Of a DNA stretch of 64,000 nucleotides, positions 1 to 8,177 are shown in pieces. How positions within the stretch are numbered: the first letter of the stretch is position 1; the number at the start of each line of letters is the position of its first letter. The position numbers were made by a program, and so were the translations under genes. The notes beneath the pieces are model-generated. The model was not told the origin of the DNA and did no database searches. It worked only from the letters and a program-made list of their open reading frames with translations. The DNA is from Pseudomonas sp. FP453. GTDB taxonomy: Bacteria; Pseudomonadota; Gammaproteobacteria; Pseudomonadales; Pseudomonadaceae. The stretch is taken from NCBI RefSeq assembly GCF_030687495.1, contig NZ_CP117435.1, forward strand, positions 5,708,501-5,772,500, in the 5' to 3' direction.

Positions 1-1207
1 GCAAGCCATACAACGCCGCCAACCCCGCCGAAAAGCCCAGCCCATGGCTGATGCTGCGCAGCACATGGCAGACGTAGAAGCCGATCAACAACACACAGGC
101 ACTGGCGGAGATGAGGTAAGCCAGGGCGAAGCCGATGTGCTCGGACAACGACAACAGCAGCAGGTAAAAAAACGCCAGCGCAAAGCCCACCAACGCGTAT
201 TGGATCGGGTGCACTGCCAGGTTCTTCAGCACTTCGAACAGGAAGAAGCCGGCAAAGGTCAGGGCGATAAACAGCAGCGCGTATTTGATCGCACGGTCAC
301 TCTTGAGGTACTGGTCCACCGGGTCGATGAAGTTCACGCCGAAGCTGCGGTTGGTGAAGTCCTTGCAGCCCTGGCCGTCCAGGCAACTTTGCAGCGCCTG
401 TTCGAGGTTGGTGGAAAAGAAGGTGGTCTGCCAGTTGGCGGTAAAGCCTGTGTCGGTAACGTCCCGCTGGGCTGGCAGGAAATTGCCGATAAAGCTCGGG
501 TGCGGCCAGTTGGAGGCCAGCGCCACCTGGCTGATCTTGCCCACCGGCACCACTTGCAACTGCTCGGTGCCTTGCAGGCGCAGGTCAAAGGCGAAGTCCA
601 CGACGTAGGGCTTTTTGCTGTCCTGTTGCGGCAACGCCACATGTACGCCTTCCCCCAGCCAGTCCACTTGAGAGCCGGGTTCGAAGTCCAGCTGCTGGCT
701 GCCCAGCTCCAGTTTCAGCGCGTTTTCAATGCCGCGAATATCGCTGATACCCACCGCCAGAAACGCCGGCTCAAAGCGGTAATCGGCGAAGTCTTCAGTG
801 ATGCCCAACTGCGCAGGCAACTCGAAGCGCCCACTGATGCGGTTGTCGGCATGGAACAGCCGCGCCTGGTAGATGCCCCGCGCGCGCAGTTCGGTCTGCA
901 CCTTGCCGTCGAGCTCAAAACGGTCCGGCAGGAAATACAGACGACCCCGCTCTTCACGGGTGACTTCGTAGCGTTTGTTGAGCTTTTCATTGAGCTTCCA
1001 CTCGCGCACGGTCTTGCGGTAAGGCACCACCATCACCGGGCCGGTGAGGCGCTGGCTGTAGCTGGAACTGCGGGCAATATCCTCCAGCACGGTGTCGCGA
1101 GTGTATTGGCGATCGCCGATGATGCCGTTGATCATCAGCAATGGAATCAGCAATACCAGCATCAGCAGCGCAATCGCGCCGAGTTTGAAAAGCAGACTGC
1201 GGTTCAT
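1..1207 (-). CDS. creD: CreD inner membrane protein, C-terminus cut by window edge
   Basis: The reading frame starts at the ATG at 1207-1205 (MNRSLLFKLGAIALL...) and stays open to the left edge, so about 400 residues are present and the C-terminus is missing. The start lies 51 bp downstream of creC, as expected for a creBCD operon. The N-terminus has one hydrophobic helix (about residues 7-28), a long periplasmic region follows, and several hydrophobic helices come near the end visible here. This is the layout of the CreD/inner membrane family (CreD_Ecoli-type). In Enterobacteria and Pseudomonas CreD is the main output of CreBC and is linked to envelope integrity and beta-lactam response. That role is family knowledge; the identity rests on sequence pattern plus the adjacent creC and creB. 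Confidence 0.88.
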   Translation of the reverse strand, partial: MNRSLLFKLGAIALLMLVLLIPLLMINGIIGDRQYTRDTVLEDIARSSSYSQRLTGPVMVVPYRKTVREWKLNEKLNKRYEVTREERGRLYFLPDRFELDGKVQTELRARGIYQARLFHADNRISGRFELPAQLGITEDFADYRFEPAFLAVGISDIRGIENALKLELGSQQLDFEPGSQVDWLGEGVHVALPQQDSKKPYVVDFAFDLRLQGTEQLQVVPVGKISQVALASNWPHPSFIGNFLPAQRDVTDTGFTANWQTTFFSTNLEQALQSCLDGQGCKDFTNRSFGVNFIDPVDQYLKSDRAIKYALLFIALTFAGFFLFEVLKNLAVHPIQYALVGFALAFFYLLLLSLSEHIGFALAYLISASACVLLIGFYVCHVLRSISHGLGFSAGLAALYGL

Positions 1208-1258
1208 GGGACTCTCCCTGTTTTGATGGGGCGAGTCTGGGCAGCCTGTGTGGGGGGT

Positions 1259-2698
1259 TTATGTGGGCAATGTGGAGACTGTGTGGAGATGCAGCACCAC
1301 TTGCACGCCGCCGGGTACGTTGCCGATCTGCAAGGTGCCGCCGTGCAGCTTCACCACTTCTTCGACAAAGTTGAGGCCCAGGCCCGTGCTTTTGCGCCCG
1401 CTGGCCGGGCGTGGCAGCGAGTAGAAGCGCTCGCTCAGGCGTGGCAGGGCGTAGTCGGGAATCGGCGCCGCCTGGTTGAACACGCGGATGTGCACGTCGT
1501 TGTGCTGCGCGTGCGCGCTGAACGTCAAGGTGCCGCCCGCAGGCGTGAAATCCAACGCATTGTCCAGCAGATTGCCCAGGGCCTGGCGCAACAGGAACGG
1601 CTCGCCGTAGACCTTCACATCGGCAGCAATCAACTGTTCCACCTGCAAACCTGCTCGCTCGATCCGCGCACATTGCGCCGCGAGCATGTCCTCGACCATC
1701 GCCGCCAGCGGGATGCTCGACTGTTCTTCCAGGCCCTGGCGCTGCTCCACCTGCGCCAGGTTCAACAGGCGTTCGATCAACTGCTGCAAGCGCGCGCTTT
1801 CGCTGTCGATATTGCCGACAAACCGCTGCTGCTGCTCACGGCTCATATCACCCTGCAACAGCTCCGCCGCGCCGCGAATCGCCGCCAGCGGGCTTTTCAA
1901 TTCATGGGTCAGGGTGTGCACGTAATGTTCGACGTAGGCCTTGCCTTCCAGCTGCGTGCGCATGTGCTCCACGGCGGTGGACAACTGCTTCAACTCACCG
2001 CCACGGTAATGCGGCAACTCGGCACGGCGGCCTTCGCTGACGGCTTCGGCATACGCCGTGAGGCGACGCAACGCGACCGTCAGCCACCACGACAACAACG
2101 CCCCGAGCAACAGGCCCAGCACCACCAGCCCGGCGCCGTACCACAGCAGGCGCCGCTCGGTGCGGTCCACATAGGGCTGCAACGAACTGTTGGGCTTGGC
2201 CACGGTGACCACGCCGATGATCTCGCCGTTGTCGCGGATCGGCGCGCCGACGTGCATCACCGACGACGTGGCGTCGTCCTCCGCACTGCGGGTGGAACGC
2301 GCACCGTATTCGCCGCGCAGGGTCAGGTACACGTCGTTCCACTTGGAATAGTCCTGGCCCACCGCCTCGCCCGTGGAGTCGAGCAGCACGATGCCCTTGG
2401 CGTCGGTCACGTAGATGCGGTGGTTGACCTGGTTTTTCGGCAACCCCCAGATGGTCGCCCCCGGCTGGCGATTGCCGTAGGCCTTGAGCCATTCGGGCCA
2501 GTGGCTTTGGCCGAGGGTGCCGTTCTTCACGTCATCGCGCAGGATCTCGGCGAGCAGGTTGGCGGTGTCCACCAGGGTTTCTTCGGTGGACTGGCGCACG
2601 CCGGGGCGGATTTCCTTCATCACCGTGCTCAGCACAAAGTAGCCGGTGAAGCCGATAAACAGCGCATACACCAGGAAGATCCGCAGCCCCAGGCGCAT
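1259..2698 (-). CDS. creC: Sensor histidine kinase CreC
   Basis: This 479-residue membrane sensor kinase has an N-terminal helix at about 7-26, a periplasmic sensor region to about 183, a second helix at about 186-208, then HAMP and kinase domains. The phospho-acceptor His is in the HELKSP motif (His265), with the N-box GNLLDNALDF and a G-box STGLGLNF near the C-terminus. The ATG overlaps the creB stop by one base (TGATG), so the two are translationally coupled. CreC phosphorylates CreB in response to metabolic or cell-wall (penicillin-binding protein) signals in characterised relatives. Assignment is firm because creB lies immediately upstream and creD immediately downstream. Confidence 0.92.
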   Translation of the reverse strand: MRLGLRIFLVYALFIGFTGYFVLSTVMKEIRPGVRQSTEETLVDTANLLAEILRDDVKNGTLGQSHWPEWLKAYGNRQPGATIWGLPKNQVNHRIYVTDAKGIVLLDSTGEAVGQDYSKWNDVYLTLRGEYGARSTRSAEDDATSSVMHVGAPIRDNGEIIGVVTVAKPNSSLQPYVDRTERRLLWYGAGLVVLGLLLGALLSWWLTVALRRLTAYAEAVSEGRRAELPHYRGGELKQLSTAVEHMRTQLEGKAYVEHYVHTLTHELKSPLAAIRGAAELLQGDMSREQQQRFVGNIDSESARLQQLIERLLNLAQVEQRQGLEEQSSIPLAAMVEDMLAAQCARIERAGLQVEQLIAADVKVYGEPFLLRQALGNLLDNALDFTPAGGTLTFSAHAQHNDVHIRVFNQAAPIPDYALPRLSERFYSLPRPASGRKSTGLGLNFVEEVVKLHGGTLQIGNVPGGVQVVLHLHTVSTLPT

Positions 2699-3366
2699 CA
2701 GCTGTGGCTCGGGCTGTAGCTGTAGCCGAGGCCGCGATGGGTCTGGATCGGCTCGGCGTCGGCCGCCACGCTGCGTAGCTTGCTGCGCAGGCTTTTGATA
2801 TGGCTGTCGATATTGCGCTCATAGCCGGCATCCGCCGCCACGCCGACCGCGTCCAGCAATTGCTCGCGGCTGAACACGCGCTCAGGCTGCTCCAGCAGGC
2901 TTTGCAGCAGGCGGAATTCGTGGCGGGTCAGGCTCAGCGGCTGGCCGCGATAGGTAATCTGCATGCGTTCCAGGTCGACCTGGAACAGCGCCGGTGCCAC
3001 ACCGGGGCCGACGCGCTTGAGGATCGCCTTGACCCGTGCCGCCACTTCCCGTGGGCTGAACGGCTTGACCACATAGTCGTCGGCGCCGATTTCCAGGCCC
3101 ACCACGCGGTCGATTTCACCGTCGCGGGCACTGAGGAACATCACCGGCACTTCGCTGAAACGGCGCAGTTGCTTGCAGGTTTCAAAGCCGCTGATATCGG
3201 GCAGGCCGATGTCGAGGATAATCAGGTCGGCCGGGGTCTGGCGCTGATGGGCCAGCGCCTCCTGGCCGAGACTCAGCCAGGTGGTGGTGAAGCCCTCGCC
3301 TTGCAGGGCGAATATCAGCGTATCGGCTATGGCCGCTTCGTCTTCGACAATCAGGATGTGGGGCAT
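2698..3366 (-). CDS. creB: DNA-binding response regulator CreB
   Basis: A 222-residue OmpR/PhoB-type regulator. The receiver domain (about 1-120) has the acidic pair VEDE (residues 7-10), the phospho-acceptor Asp52 in ILDIGLPD, and the conserved Lys in VVKPFSP. The C-terminal winged helix contains LTRHEFRLLQSLLE and ends in THRGLGYSY, typical of this subfamily. It is the first gene of the creBCD transcription unit read on the minus strand. The gene in front (3376-3876), in the same direction and 9 bp away, may be co-transcribed. Confidence 0.92.
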   Translation of the reverse strand: MPHILIVEDEAAIADTLIFALQGEGFTTTWLSLGQEALAHQRQTPADLIILDIGLPDISGFETCKQLRRFSEVPVMFLSARDGEIDRVVGLEIGADDYVVKPFSPREVAARVKAILKRVGPGVAPALFQVDLERMQITYRGQPLSLTRHEFRLLQSLLEQPERVFSREQLLDAVGVAADAGYERNIDSHIKSLRSKLRSVAADAEPIQTHRGLGYSYSPSHS

Positions 3367-3375
3367 GGGGGTCTG

Positions 3376-3876
3376 TCAGCAGTCCGGTTTGTCCGCAGTG
3401 TAACGACGGGCCGGGTTTACCGCTGCGCCAAATTCACGCAGGGCCTTGGCGCCGATCAGCAGCGGGTAGTTGAAGCTGCTGCGATCGGTGAGGTTGACCT
3501 CGACGGTGCGCTTGACGTTGCCCAGGCACATTTCCAGGTCGATCACCGGGCGCTTGGCCACTGTGGCCTCGTCCTTGTCGTCGTCTTCGTCGGCGCGGCT
3601 CTTGATCTTGCTGATGCGCGAGACTTTGTGTTCGAAGACCTTATCGGACGCGTCCTTGCCACCGAGGCGGAAGCGTACCCAATCGTCGCCGTCACGCTGG
3701 AAGGTTTCGATGTTGCGCGCAGAGAGCGAGGCGGTCAGGGCGCCGGTGTCCATCTTGGCCTTGAAGGTCTGGCCGATCTCCGGCAGTTGGATGTATTCGT
3801 AACGACCGTAGAGGGTCGGTTCGGCGGCCATGACGGGCACGGCAACCAGGGCGAACGCAGCAAGTAACAATTTCAC
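3376..3876 (-). CDS. Periplasmic retropepsin-like peptidase (PF05618 family)
   Basis: A 166-residue protein with a Sec signal peptide (MKLLLAAFALVAVPVMA, cleavage after about residue 18). The mature part carries the retropepsin-type active-site motif KMDTGALTAS (Asp43-Thr-Gly) and a second conserved region, YPLLIGAKALREFGAAVNP. The family is often annotated as 'ATP-dependent zinc protease' although the motif is that of an aspartic peptidase dimer; homologues in Pseudomonas include RimB-like proteins. The highly charged stretch RADEDDDKDEAT (about 115-126) is probably an exposed loop. It lies directly upstream of creB and could belong to the same transcript. The substrate is unknown from sequence. 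Confidence 0.75.
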   Translation of the reverse strand: MKLLLAAFALVAVPVMAAEPTLYGRYEYIQLPEIGQTFKAKMDTGALTASLSARNIETFQRDGDDWVRFRLGGKDASDKVFEHKVSRISKIKSRADEDDDKDEATVAKRPVIDLEMCLGNVKRTVEVNLTDRSSFNYPLLIGAKALREFGAAVNPARRYTADKPDC

Positions 3877-4050
3877 GAAGGGATATCCTCGGAAAGAAGT
3901 AGGCGGATTCTAGACCGCAAAAGCGCGGGTTAGTTAGCTCGCTTCAACCATACCGGCCGCATTGTGAAACATTCGTCCGGTGCTTTGCGATTTGGCCTCT
4001 AGACTCACCTTGCTTATCATGGCCCGCCCACAAGAATCCAAGAGTTGCTT

Positions 4051-4929
4051 ATGCGCCGCCTGCTCACCGGCTGTTTGGTCACCCTGCTGCTGTTGCTCAA
4101 CACCCTGGTCCTGATCGGTCCGTTGATGGTGTTTGCCCTGCTCAAACTGGTCGCCCCCGGCCGCTCGCGCGACGCCATGTCGTGGGCGGTGATGTGGATC
4201 GCCGAGACCTGGGCCGAGATCGACAAGCTGATCTTCGCCCGCTGCATCCCCACCCAATGGGACATTCGCGGCGGCGGCGACTTGCGCACCGACACGTCCT
4301 ACCTGGTCATCAGCAATCACCAATCCTGGGTGGATATCCCGGCGCTGATCCAGGCCCTGAACCGGCGCACGCCGTTCTTCAAATTCTTCCTGAAAAAAGA
4401 ACTGATCTGGGTGCCCTTCCTCGGCCTGGCGTGGTGGGCGCTGGATTACCCGTTCATGAAGCGCTACAGCAAGGCATTCCTGGCCAAGCACCCGGAGCTG
4501 GCGGGGCAGGATTTGCAGATCACCAAGCAGGCGTGCGAGCTGTTCAAGCGCCAGCCGGTGACGGTGGTCAATTATCTGGAGGGGACGCGATTCACAGATG
4601 CCAAGCGGGCGCAGCAGAACTCGCCGTTCACGCGTTTGCTCAAGCCCAAGGCGGGCGGCGTGGCGTTTGTCCTGGCGGCGATGGGTGAACAGCTGGATGC
4701 GATCCTTGACGTCACCGTGGTTTATCCAGAGGCGAAGATTCCGGGGTTCTGGGACTTGATCAGCGGCGCGGTGCCGAAAGTGATCATTGATATCCAGACC
4801 CGTGAACTGGACCCGGCGTTGTGGCAAGGGGATTACGAAAATGATCCGGCGTTTCGCCAGACCGTCCAGAGCTGGGTAAACCAGCTCTGGAGGGAGAAGG
4901 ATCGACGCATTCAAGAACTTCTCAAATGA
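4051..4929 (+). CDS. Lysophospholipid acyltransferase family protein, YihG-like
   Basis: A 292-residue membrane-associated acyltransferase. It has an N-terminal hydrophobic helix (about 5-33), the catalytic HX4D motif in NHQSWVD (His90/Asp95), the acceptor-binding motif FFLKKEL and the EGTRFT block near residue 173. These define the PlsC/1-acyl-glycerol-3-phosphate acyltransferase superfamily, and the overall pattern is that of E. coli YihG. The ATG at 4051 is preferred over an upstream in-frame TTG because of the AGAG-type ribosome site just before it. It is probably a single-gene unit, with divergent or convergent neighbours on both sides. The acyl donor and acceptor cannot be read from sequence. 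Confidence 0.82.
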   Translation: MRRLLTGCLVTLLLLLNTLVLIGPLMVFALLKLVAPGRSRDAMSWAVMWIAETWAEIDKLIFARCIPTQWDIRGGGDLRTDTSYLVISNHQSWVDIPALIQALNRRTPFFKFFLKKELIWVPFLGLAWWALDYPFMKRYSKAFLAKHPELAGQDLQITKQACELFKRQPVTVVNYLEGTRFTDAKRAQQNSPFTRLLKPKAGGVAFVLAAMGEQLDAILDVTVVYPEAKIPGFWDLISGAVPKVIIDIQTRELDPALWQGDYENDPAFRQTVQSWVNQLWREKDRRIQELLK

Positions 4930-4973
4930 AAGCGCCAAAGCCGGCAGGGCTATTGACCCCTATCGCCTCGAAA

Positions 4974-5891
4974 CTATTGATTAGCGTGCGCCTCAATGCT
5001 TTTGCGCAAAGCATTGCGCACCTGCTCAGGGTCGTTAGTCAGAGTGGGATTATCAAGAAGCTGCTTTAAGGACGAGCGCAAGTTTGCCAATGACGACGAG
5101 ATATCGTTTCCAGCAGCCTCAGCGTCCAGTAGTGTCTTGAGATCCGAAATCACATGGCCAGCGGCAGTACCCAAAGGCAGGTTCGATCCCTTGTTCACTC
5201 CGAAAGGCACTTCGGATGAATTGCCGTCTTCACTCTCGTAAACAGGCTCGCCGTCTTCACCCACGACAAAAGGCCTGCCCTCTTCACCCTTCACGAAACT
5301 CATACCCTTGGTACCGGCTGGGAGTGCTTTGTCAGCGGGCCACTCTTGGGCGTCGGTAACCGGCTTGCCGTCCTTACCCACGTAAACAGGCTCGCCGTCT
5401 TCACCCACGACAAAAGGCCTGCCCTCTTCACCCTTCACGAAACTCATACCCTTGGTACCGGCTGGGAGTTCTTTGTCAGCGGGCCACTCTTTGGCGTCGG
5501 TAACCGGCTTGCCGTCCTTACCCACGTAAACAGGCTTGCCGTCTTCACCCACGACAAAAGGCTTGCCCTCTTCACCCTTCACGAAACTCATACCCTTGGT
5601 ACCGGCTGGGAGTTCTTTGTCAGCGGGCCACTCTTTGGCGGATGCGCCGGTAGAACGAGAGAGGTGTTGCAGCCCAGTCAGCAGGTTATTGAGTGCCCGA
5701 TCAGGATTCGACCCATGCGTCACAGCATTCAGATCCTGTCGTAGGTTTGCTACGAGATCCGCGCTCAATCCCAGGTTATGCAACACATTGGGGTCAGCCT
5801 TCATAGACTGGGTGTTGCTCTGCATATTACTGCCGAGCTGAGCATATAGACTCTGAAGTGCTGTTTGCAGCGAGTTGTTAATAGAAGTCAT
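4974..5891 (-). CDS. Unrecognised protein with 48-residue tandem repeats
   Basis: A 305-residue protein that I do not recognise. Residues 1-84 are Asn/Gln/Ser/Leu-rich and look helical, with no signal peptide and no cysteine. Residues 85 to about 216 are two full copies and one decayed copy of a 48-residue unit beginning AKEWPADKELPAGTKGMS and ending in three short turns of the type G-E/K-D/E-G-K/R-P-V/F. The C-terminal ~85 residues are helical again (LKTLLDAEAAGNDISSSLANL region). DNA of the copies is nearly identical, so the expansion is recent. The coding DNA outside the repeats is visibly more AT-rich than its neighbours, which hints at horizontal origin. A secreted or surface role is possible by composition only. 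Confidence 0.7.
   Translation of the reverse strand: MTSINNSLQTALQSLYAQLGSNMQSNTQSMKADPNVLHNLGLSADLVANLRQDLNAVTHGSNPDRALNNLLTGLQHLSRSTGASAKEWPADKELPAGTKGMSFVKGEEGKPFVVGEDGKPVYVGKDGKPVTDAKEWPADKELPAGTKGMSFVKGEEGRPFVVGEDGEPVYVGKDGKPVTDAQEWPADKALPAGTKGMSFVKGEEGRPFVVGEDGEPVYESEDGNSSEVPFGVNKGSNLPLGTAAGHVISDLKTLLDAEAAGNDISSSLANLRSSLKQLLDNPTLTNDPEQVRNALRKSIEAHANQ
5244..5639 (-). repeat. 144-bp tandem repeat inside the 4974-5891 gene
   Basis: Two complete copies (5496-5639 and 5352-5495) and a partial third (about 5244-5351) of a 144-bp unit. For example CACTCTT recurs at 5341, 5485 and 5629, exactly 144 bp apart. The period is a multiple of three, so copy number can change without breaking the frame. 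Only a few substitutions separate copies 1 and 2. Within each unit a shorter ~27-bp sub-repeat encodes GEEGKPF/GEDGKPV/GKDGKPV. Confidence 0.93.
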
Positions 5892-6077
5892 CAGATCACC
5901 ACTAAGTCAGTTGAGTTATCCCTCACGCAAGCGACGTAAAACGTGGCCTGCGAAAGGTACTGCTTGGTGGCCGGCAGTTCTCCTACCGTTCCTCGTGCTT
6001 TGCTACAACTGATTGCGGTGACAATCACTGTTCACAATGAACAATCACATCAGCGCTAGAAAGCACATTCCTCAAGA

Positions 6078-6650
6078 TCAACCGCCCGTACCCCATGCCT
6101 GGGCCAATTTGCCCAAGACAGAACTGCTGGCACCCTGGCCACCCAGGTATTGCAGGATCACCGGCGCAAACTGGCCGATCATGCCGCTGTCCATGCCCAA
6201 GGCGCTGAATGCGGTGTTCAGGTCGTTGGTGCTCTTCACGTTACCCAGCAGGCCGTCCAGGCCGCTGGTCTTGCTGCCGCCGCTCTGCCCGAGCATGCCG
6301 CTCAAGGCACCAAGGCTGCCCAGGGAATTGCTCCCCGAGAGTTGATCCAGGCCCGGTACGCTTTTGCCCAGTTGCGAGTAATCGCTGCTGCTCAGTTGGT
6401 TCTTGGCCAGGCCCAACATGGCGCCGGTGCCGCCGACGGCTTGCTCAGGGGTGACATTCAGCTGCGAGGTCAGTGCGCTCAGCAGGCCAGCGGTCTGGGA
6501 GCTTGGCGCTGCGGCAGCCGCCTTATTGTTGCCGCCCTGGGCACCGGAAACGGCGTTGGCCACATCGCCGAGGCTGAAACCTGCGGCAAATACCGGGCTG
6601 GCGGCCACGGTCATCAGGCAGGAAAGGGCAAAACCGCGTGAAATCTTCAT
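6078..6650 (-). CDS. Exported DUF2780 family protein
   Basis: A 190-residue protein with a clear signal peptide (MKISRGFALSCLMTVAASPVFA, residues 1-22). The mature part is Gly/Ser/Ala/Gln-rich and includes LTSQLNVTPEQAVGGTGAML and the DYSQLGKSVPGLDQL block, which I associate with the DUF2780 family (VcgC/VcgE-like). It ends with a QYLGGQGASSSVLGKLAQAW segment typical of the family. Function is unknown; the location is expected to be the periplasm or cell surface. It is divergently transcribed from the ECF sigma gene at 6802 with about 150 bp between them, so it may be a target of that sigma factor, but I see no direct evidence. Confidence 0.78.
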   Translation of the reverse strand: MKISRGFALSCLMTVAASPVFAAGFSLGDVANAVSGAQGGNNKAAAAAPSSQTAGLLSALTSQLNVTPEQAVGGTGAMLGLAKNQLSSSDYSQLGKSVPGLDQLSGSNSLGSLGALSGMLGQSGGSKTSGLDGLLGNVKSTNDLNTAFSALGMDSGMIGQFAPVILQYLGGQGASSSVLGKLAQAWGTGG

Positions 6651-6801
6651 TGAAACAACCTCTGGATGTAGGAGCTAAAAGCAGGCGTTTGACTGACACT
6701 CCCGAAGGAATGTTCCCACTTCAAGATTAGTTCAGAAAAAGCTGCATCCGAATGGCCTGCCCCTGCGTATATCGGGTATGCACCGCCCGGAGTCGGATGG
6801 A

Positions 6802-7428
6802 ATGAATGCAAGAGCTGAACTACCCTCTGCCTACCGTGCGCAGTTCCGTCGCTCTCGTCCGAGTGCTTGGAGAAGCCCTATTTCCATCAACGATGCTGAC
6901 CCATTGCGGCCTTTACTGGCCCAATGCGCCCTGGGCAACCGCCAGGCGTTCGAAACCCTGTACCGCAGTGTTTCACCGCGTCTGCACGGTGTTGCCTTGC
7001 GGTTCATGGGGCGCTCGGACCTGGCTGAAGAAGTGCTGCAAGAGGCTTTCGTGCGCATCTGGTACAACGCCTCGCGCTACGAGGCCCACCTGGCGGCGCC
7101 GATGACCTGGATGGTCAACATCACCCGCAACCTGGCCATCGACCAACTGCGCAAACGCCGCGAACAGCCCCTGGCCGACGGTCAGCAGGATGCGATGCTC
7201 GACGACAGCCCCAGCGCCCACGAACAACTCGACCGCGAACGCGATGCCCATGCCCTGAACCGCTGCCTCGATAGCCTCGACGGCCTGCAACGCCAGTCCA
7301 TCAGCGTGGCTTACTTCAAGGGCCTGTCGTGCGCGGAGCTGGCCGAGCATATGGCCGCGCCCCTGGGCTCGGTCAAATCCTGGATCCGTCGCGGCATGGA
7401 GCGCCTGCGCAGGTGCCTTGAATCATGA
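6802..7428 (+). CDS. ECF-family RNA polymerase sigma factor
   Basis: A 208-residue sigma-70 family factor of the extracytoplasmic-function type. Region 2 contains LAEEVLQEAFVRIWYNASRY and the MTWMVNITRNLAIDQLRKRR segment. Region 4 contains LQRQSISVAYFKGLSCAELA and PLGSVKSWIRRGMERLR. The gene overlaps the following anti-sigma gene by 4 bp (ATGA), the usual arrangement for co-translated sigma/anti-sigma pairs. An in-frame ATG exists 24 bp further upstream (6778); I chose 6802 because GGATGGA lies just ahead of it. The pair resembles the SigK/RskA type. The signal is unknown. Confidence 0.88.
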   Translation: MNARAELPSAYRAQFRRSRPSAWRSPISINDADPLRPLLAQCALGNRQAFETLYRSVSPRLHGVALRFMGRSDLAEEVLQEAFVRIWYNASRYEAHLAAPMTWMVNITRNLAIDQLRKRREQPLADGQQDAMLDDSPSAHEQLDRERDAHALNRCLDSLDGLQRQSISVAYFKGLSCAELAEHMAAPLGSVKSWIRRGMERLRRCLES

Positions 7429-8102
7429 ACTACCAAACCACACCACTGCGCCGGGCGCTCGCCGCCGACTACGCCATCGGGCTGATGCCGGCTACCGCTC
7501 GTCGTCGATTCGACCGCTTGTTGCTGGAAGATCCAGCACTGCGAGTCGAACTCGGCCACTGGCAGGATGCCCTGGCCAGCCTGACCGGCACGCTGCCTGA
7601 ACATCCGCTACCTGACCACGTATGGGCAGGCATCCAGGCGCGCATCGAACCGCAGGTGCTGCATCTGCCGGTGAGGAAGCCGATGTGGAGGAATGTACGC
7701 TTGCTGGCGGCCGCATGCGCAGTGGGCGTGGCGTTGCTGGTAGGCGTGCTGTACCCGCGCGATCCGGGCGTGACGTACAACGCCACGCTGGTCAACGCCA
7801 GCCAGGAACCGGCGTTGCGGGTCCAGGCGGTGGGCGATCATCTGCAAGTCGAGGCGCTGACCCTGGCCGCCGTGGAACCGGCGCGAGACCTGGAGCTGTG
7901 GGCGATTCCAGGCGGCGGCAAGCCGATCTCCCTAGGCCTGGTGCCTGGCAGCGGCAAAGGTCGGATCCCGCTCAATCGGGCGCAGCAAGCCTTGCTCACC
8001 CAACCGCTGACCCTGGCGGTCAGCCTGGAGCCACGCGGCGGCTCACCGACCGGCCAGCCTACGGGTCCCGTGCTGTACCAGGGCGCACTGGCAACTCGCT
8101 GA
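7425..8102 (+). CDS. Anti-sigma factor, RskA/ChrR-like
   Basis: A 225-residue membrane-anchored anti-sigma factor that overlaps the sigma gene by 4 bp. The N-terminal cytoplasmic anti-sigma part (about 1-85) contains LAADYAIGLMPATARRRFD, the type of helix that binds ECF sigma factors. One transmembrane helix follows at about 90-107 (VRLLAAACAVGVALLVGVLY). The C-terminal periplasmic domain contains LELWAIPGGGKPISLGLVP, the conserved core of the RskA C-terminal family. The protein presumably holds the upstream sigma factor at the membrane until a signal releases it. The gene is followed by a strong hairpin terminator. Confidence 0.85.
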   Translation: MNYQTTPLRRALAADYAIGLMPATARRRFDRLLLEDPALRVELGHWQDALASLTGTLPEHPLPDHVWAGIQARIEPQVLHLPVRKPMWRNVRLLAAACAVGVALLVGVLYPRDPGVTYNATLVNASQEPALRVQAVGDHLQVEALTLAAVEPARDLELWAIPGGGKPISLGLVPGSGKGRIPLNRAQQALLTQPLTLAVSLEPRGGSPTGQPTGPVLYQGALATR

Positions 8103-8134
8103 TAAACGACTGGCGTTTACACATCCAGCCCGGC

Positions 8135-8163
8135 AAAAAAAAGCGACCTATCGGTCGCTTTTT
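8135..8163. terminator. Bidirectional rho-independent terminator
   Basis: AAAAGCGACC and its inverse GGTCGCTTTT are separated by the 4-base loop TATC, with an A-run on one side and a T-run on the other. It sits between the convergent anti-sigma gene and fdhA and can end both transcripts. Confidence 0.9.
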
Positions 8164-8177
8164 CCAGGCTCTAGGGG

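Noticed and set aside
44..2719. Very long open frame on the plus strand opposite creD, creC
   Set aside because: It is antisense to well-recognised genes; high GC leaves stop-free shadows. No family match is visible and composition is Gln/Ala/Arg-rich without order.
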